Shown here: positions 58,030-64,000 of the stretch, piece by piece
Layout: each line of letters begins with the position of its first letter
How positions within the stretch are numbered: position 1 is the stretch's first letter
Assembly (NCBI RefSeq): GCF_008831285.2
Contig: NC_045138.2
Coordinates: forward strand, 21,235,934-21,299,933
Origin: Nymphaea colorata
Lineage: Eukaryota > Streptophyta > Magnoliopsida > Nymphaeales > Nymphaeaceae
DNA length: 64,000 bases
Direction: 5' to 3'
The notes under the pieces: model-generated
The model's input: only the letters and a program-made list of their open reading frames with translations
What the model was told of the DNA's origin: nothing
The model's database searches: none
Translations under genes and position numbers: made by a program

Positions 58030-60237
58030 TAGACACACAAACTAGGCAATGTGTGTTCTAGTTCTACCAAACTCACTAAAAGCCAAGCAATGAGGAACTG
58101 TAGTTCATCAGGTCTCTGGCTTGTGACTCATCTTCAACCAATATGAACTGCAGAAAGTAGTCACATCAACTTCGTCAACATACTAATAATAGCATGTTAA
58201 CACTCAAACTAGTGCTTATAGTGACAGTTAACCTTTTTAAGCATGATCAAAGTGTGCCTGATCGAAAGCACTCGACCACTAGCTGGTTAAAAATTGGGCC
58301 CATTTTTCAGGACCCAGTCCCAAGTGGTTGCTCCCATCATGCACCCATTCGACAAGATCAATACGCGCCAGTGACCCATGTGTGTTCCATGTCTTGCCAT
58401 TGGTGGGTCCGATCAGCTAGAGCCTTTTAACCCTCGATTGGACAAGTCAATAGACGATTTGACTGTTGAACTCGTGTGGCTTTCATCAACCTGAAAGTAA
58501 CCCATCACCAGCAGGCAGCCCCATGACGTAAACCATCAGGTGTAACCCCCACTATCGTAATTTAGCGTTGACATCATCTCTACTGAGTGAGAAAGAAAAA
58601 GAGAAAGCTAACAAGGCAATGGAATCCGACGACCTGTCAAGTTTATATATGTTTTTAATGATTTAAGGGGCATAGTGTATTTGGTTGGGTTAGAGTAAGA
58701 TAAGCACATCTTCACTTTGATTTTTCATGAGTGTTATTTCTTTGGGCTACAAAACATAGTTTTTTTTTTTTTTTTTTTTTTGGTGTTGGCGAGTTAGCTG
58801 CGTTTCTTTTGAGTTGACCCATACACGGTCAGGCAGAGGAGGGAGCTGCAAACGACTCATTGCCCACCCAAACTCTGAACCTAGTTTGTATCTTATAGGG
58901 AGGAAGGGGAGAGCTATGAGTTTTATTTTCAAACATTGGGTTGTTAACCTCCTATTCATGCAAAAAAAGATGAAATTAAGCAACAATAGTTGTCCCATAG
59001 AGAGATGGAGTAAAAAATTTTTCATGAGGGTCGAATTAAAGTTTCTAAATTTAAACTAGAGCATTTTTCAAAATTTTTATACAAAACAATGAAATTTTTT
59101 AAAATTTACATGTAAATTTTTTAAGAAATTTTTTTTGAAGTGAAGCAAGGGCCCATACAGGCTTAACAATTTGCTTTTCATGTAATGGCAAGAGATAGGA
59201 GAAGCCAAATGAATGGAACAAGAACTCTATGCGATAATATGATATAATATAATATAATATGATATAATACAATACTTTATCTAGAATGATAATGAATTGG
59301 GCACTGTCGGACAAGGCTCGGGCTCCACACAACGAGAACCTTCCACTAAGTTGATCCAACTTTGATGTTCAGTAGGCCTCACCTTTCAATTAATATGCTG
59401 AAACTGAACCACATAAGAAGGAAAATAAAGTAGAGAACATTAGCTAATCATCGACCCCAATGAGGGGACTGAATGCAAATAATTGAAGGCCCCTCCTTAT
59501 AGGCTGTTGAAATTTCATATCTAAAATATAATTAATTAAGTTGTGAACTTCGATTAATTGAAGGTCCTCTCTTGCACATGTAATACTCCATTATGAAAAA
59601 AATTTGCGTCACCAGCTGCGTCATCTCCTCAAATGCAAAGATCTATTATGAGAAAGTTATTTTGATTCTTTATTAAAGATTTTTGGAAATCTTTGATAAT
59701 TCTTAAAGGAATTGGTTAAATGATTAGTTATCTTACTTTCTTGCCTTTTTAGAGTCGAAACTCAAGTTGCTAGCGGCGGTATTAAGAATCCACCAAACCT
59801 TGAACCCCAGCTTGGAATGGAAGTAGGCCTTGTTATTACAGTTCATATCAGGGCTTTTGGGTTCCACGCTTGAATCTACGAGTTTGCTTTAGTTACTAGT
59901 TTCTTGAGCTAGAAAAAAGCTGTATCCACCAAATTGGCAAGAAGTCTATGAATAACTAAAGTTAGAAAGCAAAACTTAAATGAAAGACAAAACGTAAGAT
60001 GTTGATTTTCAAAAAGAAAACATTAGAGGAGACATCGATCTAAATCCAGTGTGTCTGTGCTTGGTCCGGTATCATTAAATCAGTCGGATCAAGCAAAGGC
60101 AACCAGAAGAAGTAACTTGTTGTGAGGTAAGAGGCCATTTGGCAATAGATAACAAACTGTTACTCTCCACAATGAGACAAGTGTGCCGTGAATTTGTTGC
60201 AGTGTTGCATACTGTGCCTTAGTTTATATGACGTGCC
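58030..60237. other. AT-rich DNA without a recognised gene
   Basis: There is a poly(T) run at 58759-58782 and imperfect GATATAATATAAT repeats at 59236-59270. The segment 59030-59150 (GGTCGAATTAAAG to GCAAGGGCCC) resembles, inverted or diverged, 26680-26800; both may be worn MITE or LTR parts. An 18-bp tandem duplication (GCCTTAGTTTATATGACG) lies at 60217-60252. Confidence 0.5.
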
Positions 60238-60690
60238 TTAGTTTATATGACGATTCATGAAACAATAACAATATGTTACTATTCTAAACTGCCCGGTAAG
60301 GGATAGGTCCACATATGAGGTGGGAACGGAAGATGTAATCCCCACAAAGTTGTCCCCTGGAACACTGGCCACCCAACTGATACATTCAGAAAGAGCATTT
60401 AGTCTATGGCAGCCACTTTTTACCACCATCTTCCTTTTTCTTTCTTTTCCCTCTCGGAGTGGTTTCTCAGGAAGCCGATAGATCACTTCCTTGCCCTTAT
60501 GGCTACAATATATGCAGAACAACGTCATGAAGCAATTGCATGGTGGGTGGAAACACTTTCGGTTCCTCCATGTCGTGAAGAGTGGACACTCTTGATCATG
60601 TTCCTCAGTTTTTGCCGATGAGGGAAAGAAGAACTTCAAAGAAGCAGGAGCTATGACTTTGCTACTGCTCCTAAAGCGAGCCATGTACAT
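60238..60690 (-). CDS. Hypothetical ORF, 150 codons
   Basis: The frame starts with ATGTACATGGCTCGC on the minus strand and runs uninterrupted to the stop. The protein is rich in cysteine, lysine and serine (TTWRNRKCFHPPCNCFMTLF, KPLREGKERKRKMVVKSGC). It has no recognised domain, signal peptide or clear membrane span. The opposite strand is open over 60406-60621, which lowers its value as evidence. It is reported for its length in AT-rich DNA. Confidence 0.15.
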   Translation of the reverse strand: MYMARFRSSSKVIAPASLKFFFPSSAKTEEHDQECPLFTTWRNRKCFHPPCNCFMTLFCIYCSHKGKEVIYRLPEKPLREGKERKRKMVVKSGCHRLNALSECISWVASVPGDNFVGITSSVPTSYVDLSLTGQFRIVTYCYCFMNRHIN

Positions 60691-61613
60691 ATTATAACTA
60701 TTTAAAAATATGAAACAGGATGATAAGAGTCTTAAAAAGCAAGTTTAATCGTATACGTAAAATGCATTGTTTTGGTCCTTTTTGACATACACACCTTGGG
60801 ATGCATATCAAACATGCATCTTCGAACGAATAAATGGTTAATTTCGGTTTGAGTGAGCTGAATACATGACAAGAAGAAAAAATAAACCTATACCTGTACA
60901 TTGTTTTAAAATGTTTAATTGGGAGAAGCTGCCTTCGGTGTAAAACTCCCAAAGCCACATGCTTATATCTTTAAGGTTTTGACTTGCTTCGGGGTGTGGA
61001 TGATATATAATTTGAATATGTTTCCAAAAGCCTTACTTAGTCTGAAACCTGTCATGATTCTTATTATCATATTAATGCAATAAAATCGAGACTCTATCCG
61101 CTATATGAAAACCTTTGTGTTTAGTTTCCCCAACGTGATATACCCTTTTGCATTTTTCATTTATATATATGCTGGATGATGAAGTTAATTTCCTAAAATT
61201 AAGAGTTAATTTCTCCCTCATAAAAATTGCAAAAGTTGGATTAATTCTGCCAAAACAATTTGCGTGCAACTTGCATTGGTCCTAATGAAAATTTGGCTGG
61301 TCGAACTAAATTTATGGAAAAGTTGTAGGCGGGGTGGATAAAATTGGCATGGTGGGCTTCTAGTCTTTGCTCACTTTGGAATCCAATAAAGATGACAAGG
61401 GCGAACAAAAGGCTTCCAAGGTGTGAATTGGCACAAGTGGTGTGCTATTTAGGATTTTGTCCTAACAAGGCTTTTATATTTGGCAAGCGTCATGCAGGTG
61501 GACGTGTGCATGTGATGGAACATAAAAGGCTGCCCACAGGCTCACCCCACCTGCATGCATGTGCCCAGAGTGGAGAGTATACGGTTCTTTTATCTAAAAA
61601 GGGAATGAATTCC

Positions 61614-61734
61614 ATACACACACGCGCGCGCGCGTCAACGTGCACACTCACACACACACACACACATACAGAGAGAGAGAGAGAGGAAGAAGAAGAAGAA
61701 GAAGAAGAAGAGTTAATAATGAGAGAGAGAGAGG
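61614..61734. repeat. Compound microsatellite (CA), (CG), (GA), (GAA)
   Basis: CA and CG runs (61614-61665), GA (61671-61685), GAA (61686-61711) and GA (61721-61733) follow one another. A 169-codon frame that spans it is produced by the repeat. Confidence 0.95.
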
Positions 61735-61792
61735 GGTTCAACAACAAGAAGAGTCAAGTATGCTATCACCTTCGTTCACCCTATCGGGACAG

Positions 61793-61970
61793 CAGTGGCG
61801 GAGATAAAAATTTTGAGCTCACAAAGGACATTATTTCAAACATCATACTTTAAGGAACTAATGTATATATAAATAAGTAAATAGTTGAAGATACCCACAT
61901 GAAAATAACGGAAATTTGTGGGGCTAGTGTGGGCAAGGCCCCTACCAGTCCGCATGTGGCTTCATGACTG
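61793..61970. mobile_element. hAT MITE, CAGTGGCGGAG family
   Basis: It starts CAGTGGCGGAG (61793) and ends TGGCTTCATGACTG (61970), 178 bp, almost exactly the length of the element at 5231 (177 bp). It contains the same GTGGGGCTAGTGTGGGCAAG-like stretch in direct orientation. The flanks cgggacag and ccgggtat no longer match well. Confidence 0.6.
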
Positions 61971-63581
61971 CCGGGTATTGAAAATTTTCACTTTTTTTTT
62001 TTAAAAAAAAAAATGTCTTATAAGTCCCACCCCTTAGACAGGTGAATAGAGAACTTTTGTTGATAACATGAGCCTTAATTTGTCAGTAAAAAACATAGTA
62101 GTTGCTACAATGTACAAAAGTAGAATGCAGATAAAGTGGTTATACTGCGGCGTCTGCTGTTGCTGATGATATGCCGATGGCGACAACGACGATGAATATC
62201 ATGATGATAATGACGCGGAACCTCCTTTAGAAAGGGAAATGTGCAAATGGAATAATTACCTTATGGCATCTTTACTATATTTTCTGTGCTCTATGCTTCC
62301 ACAATTTTCATAAAGATGTGGTTCATTATCATAAGCACAATAAAAATTAAATGTTATACAGATGACAAAAGGGCACGATACAAATATTTAGTGCTTCCTA
62401 TTCACCAAACCTATAATTAGTAGACCATAAGCGTGGTCATAATGACTAGACACCATAAGTGAAATTAAACAGCAATAACTTAAAAAGATAGTGCAGAAGC
62501 TGAAGAATAACAGTAGCTTGTGATTCCTAAGGGTGTGCCCAAATGGAAAAAGCTCTCTAAGATAGGGTTGCAAATGGGTTGGATACATCGAGCATAAACT
62601 TTGCTATTTGAAGTTCTATCTTACACTTATCTGAATGTGATCCCGTTCTTGATGTATTTAGTTGATGATATTCGAATCTATCATGTAAACCCACTTTAAG
62701 GCTGGATTCATTTCTCAGTATTTTATTAAGAACTAGTGCTTTGGAAGGAAAGAATATTTCTTCTCTACTGTGAATATATAAAATCAAAAGGTGCTTCACA
62801 TATTTTCTTCCAATGCTCACCAGCTTTACTACCATTTTTAAACTGATATTACTTTTCTTCTTCTGCCAACACCTTTCCTTTGTGCTACTGAGGTAAAAAA
62901 GGCAGAAAGAAAGAATTCTTCAAAGGAAAAGCAGTCGGACACTAAAATATAAGAAGCGACAACCAAGAAAATTAAGAGAAAGAAGAAGCTCCAATTTCAT
63001 GAAACGACCAATCGATCCACCAAGCTGGCGAGGCCATTAACAAAAGAGATCCCAGCGATGATCGCAGAGACTGCACGCCTTTTACCAAACATGGTTTGAC
63101 GACACAAATGGAGTGGTTGAACCTTCTCCTTTTTGTTTCCATGACTACCAAATAGAACCATGGCCACCAAGTTAATGGGGCCTATGCCTTTCATTGTTAG
63201 CATGGTGGGAAATAGGCATCGAACATAAGATAATCCTTTGTTAAATAATGTTGATGTGCAATGGAATGTGTCCGTGAAAGAAATTAAATGGGGAACTTTC
63301 CAATAACGATATTTTATTTCAACACAAGGCACCAAACTGAAGGTGAAAGAGATTGATATGCTTTAAAAGAAGCATGGATAAGGAGGAGAGCATCTTGTTG
63401 CGCTTTTCTTTCTCTTTTCCTTCTTCTTCTTTCTTTTTCTAATTTAATATTTCATAGCATTATGGAAAACCTCATATATGGGAACCCAATTCTGCTTTGC
63501 TTTCTGGCTACATCTCCACGTGACACAAGTGCTGTCGTGAAAATTATCCACATACAGCCATGTCTTATCGTGAAAACTTAC

Positions 63582-63620
<39 letters not shown>

Positions 63621-64000
63621 GTGCTACACACTTATATGTTAGATGAATAATAAACCATCTCAATCATTGGTCTTTTGTAGATCAATAGTTAATAGAAAAA
63701 CAATAAAAAAAAATGTGTGAACTAATACTAAACGACAAAAATGCTTCATGACTTTGTTCTCTTTGTTTTTCTTTCAACAGTCTATTTATAAAATATCAAT
63801 GGATAAGATTGTTCCTTATTTATTTAGCATCTAAGTACCTAGCAGTCACCAGTTTTTTATACACACTCACACTGGCCCCAGAGATTTTGTGCATTCAAGA
63901 ACATCAAATTTGCTTTTAGATCAGACGAACCAGATCCCCATCATTTTTTTTCTTTAAGGAGGAACAAATCCCCCTTCCCTCTACCTCTAAATGTGAGGGA
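61971..64000. other. AT-rich end of window without a recognised gene
   Basis: A CT microsatellite lies at 63583-63615. A minus-strand frame ending at 62997 (MFGKRRAVSAIIAGISFVNG, then LASLVDRLVVS) has an ATG at 63090-63092 and a short hydrophobic stretch but no recognised family. Confidence 0.45.

Noticed and set aside
61344-61853. 169-codon ORF on the plus strand
   Set aside because: Much of it is translated microsatellite (HTHTHT, EEEEE) and its 3' end runs into a hAT MITE.

Overview
The window looks like nuclear DNA of a flowering plant. Three recognisable genes are plant-type, have GT-AG introns and lie far apart in AT-rich DNA full of transposon remnants and microsatellites. Nothing seen places it below the level of angiosperm. 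No rRNA or tRNA gene or CRISPR array was recognised.

Genes. (1) At 5544-5942 (+) are the last two exons of the SWR1-complex subunit SWC6/SEF, a HIT zinc-finger protein; its 5' exons are not found in the window. (2) At 8647-19487 (-) is a complete three-exon gene for the plant CCDC47 homologue (DUF1682, ER membrane), 479 aa, whose first intron of about 9.3 kb is filled with repeats. (3) At 36104-37545 (+) is a complete three-exon universal stress protein gene of 211 aa. A decayed PP2C phosphatase gene lies at 42.8-43.6 kb, and an unrecognised gene relic at 0.28-0.89 kb.

Mobile DNA. Ty1/copia relics lie at 2.0-3.1 kb (-), 11.3 kb (-), 16.0-16.9 kb (+) and 52.9-57.0 kb (+). The last keeps parts of both LTRs and has a 1131-bp hAT element inserted in its 5' LTR with a perfect 8-bp target duplication. 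Several hAT families are present: large ones with TAGG(G/A) ends and internal GAGCTCGAG-like sequence, and a short one of about 160-180 bp with CAGTGGCGGAGCC ends. A CACTA-type MITE lies at 23.0-23.8 kb.

From 43.8 to 50.8 kb the base composition turns GC-rich. This block holds a putative minus-strand LTR (about 45.7-47.46 kb) next to a large imperfect inverted repeat (47627-49358 against 49706-50810, 347-bp spacer). Its arms encode an unrecognised protein with an in-frame 44-residue repeat. This is the most unusual part of the window. A seven-copy 61-bp minisatellite at 40.2-40.6 kb appears to derive from a hAT end.

The three genes do not form a functional cluster: chromatin remodelling, ER membrane-protein biogenesis and a stress or nucleotide-binding protein. 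Most of the sequence between them is repeat debris or holds nothing recognisable.
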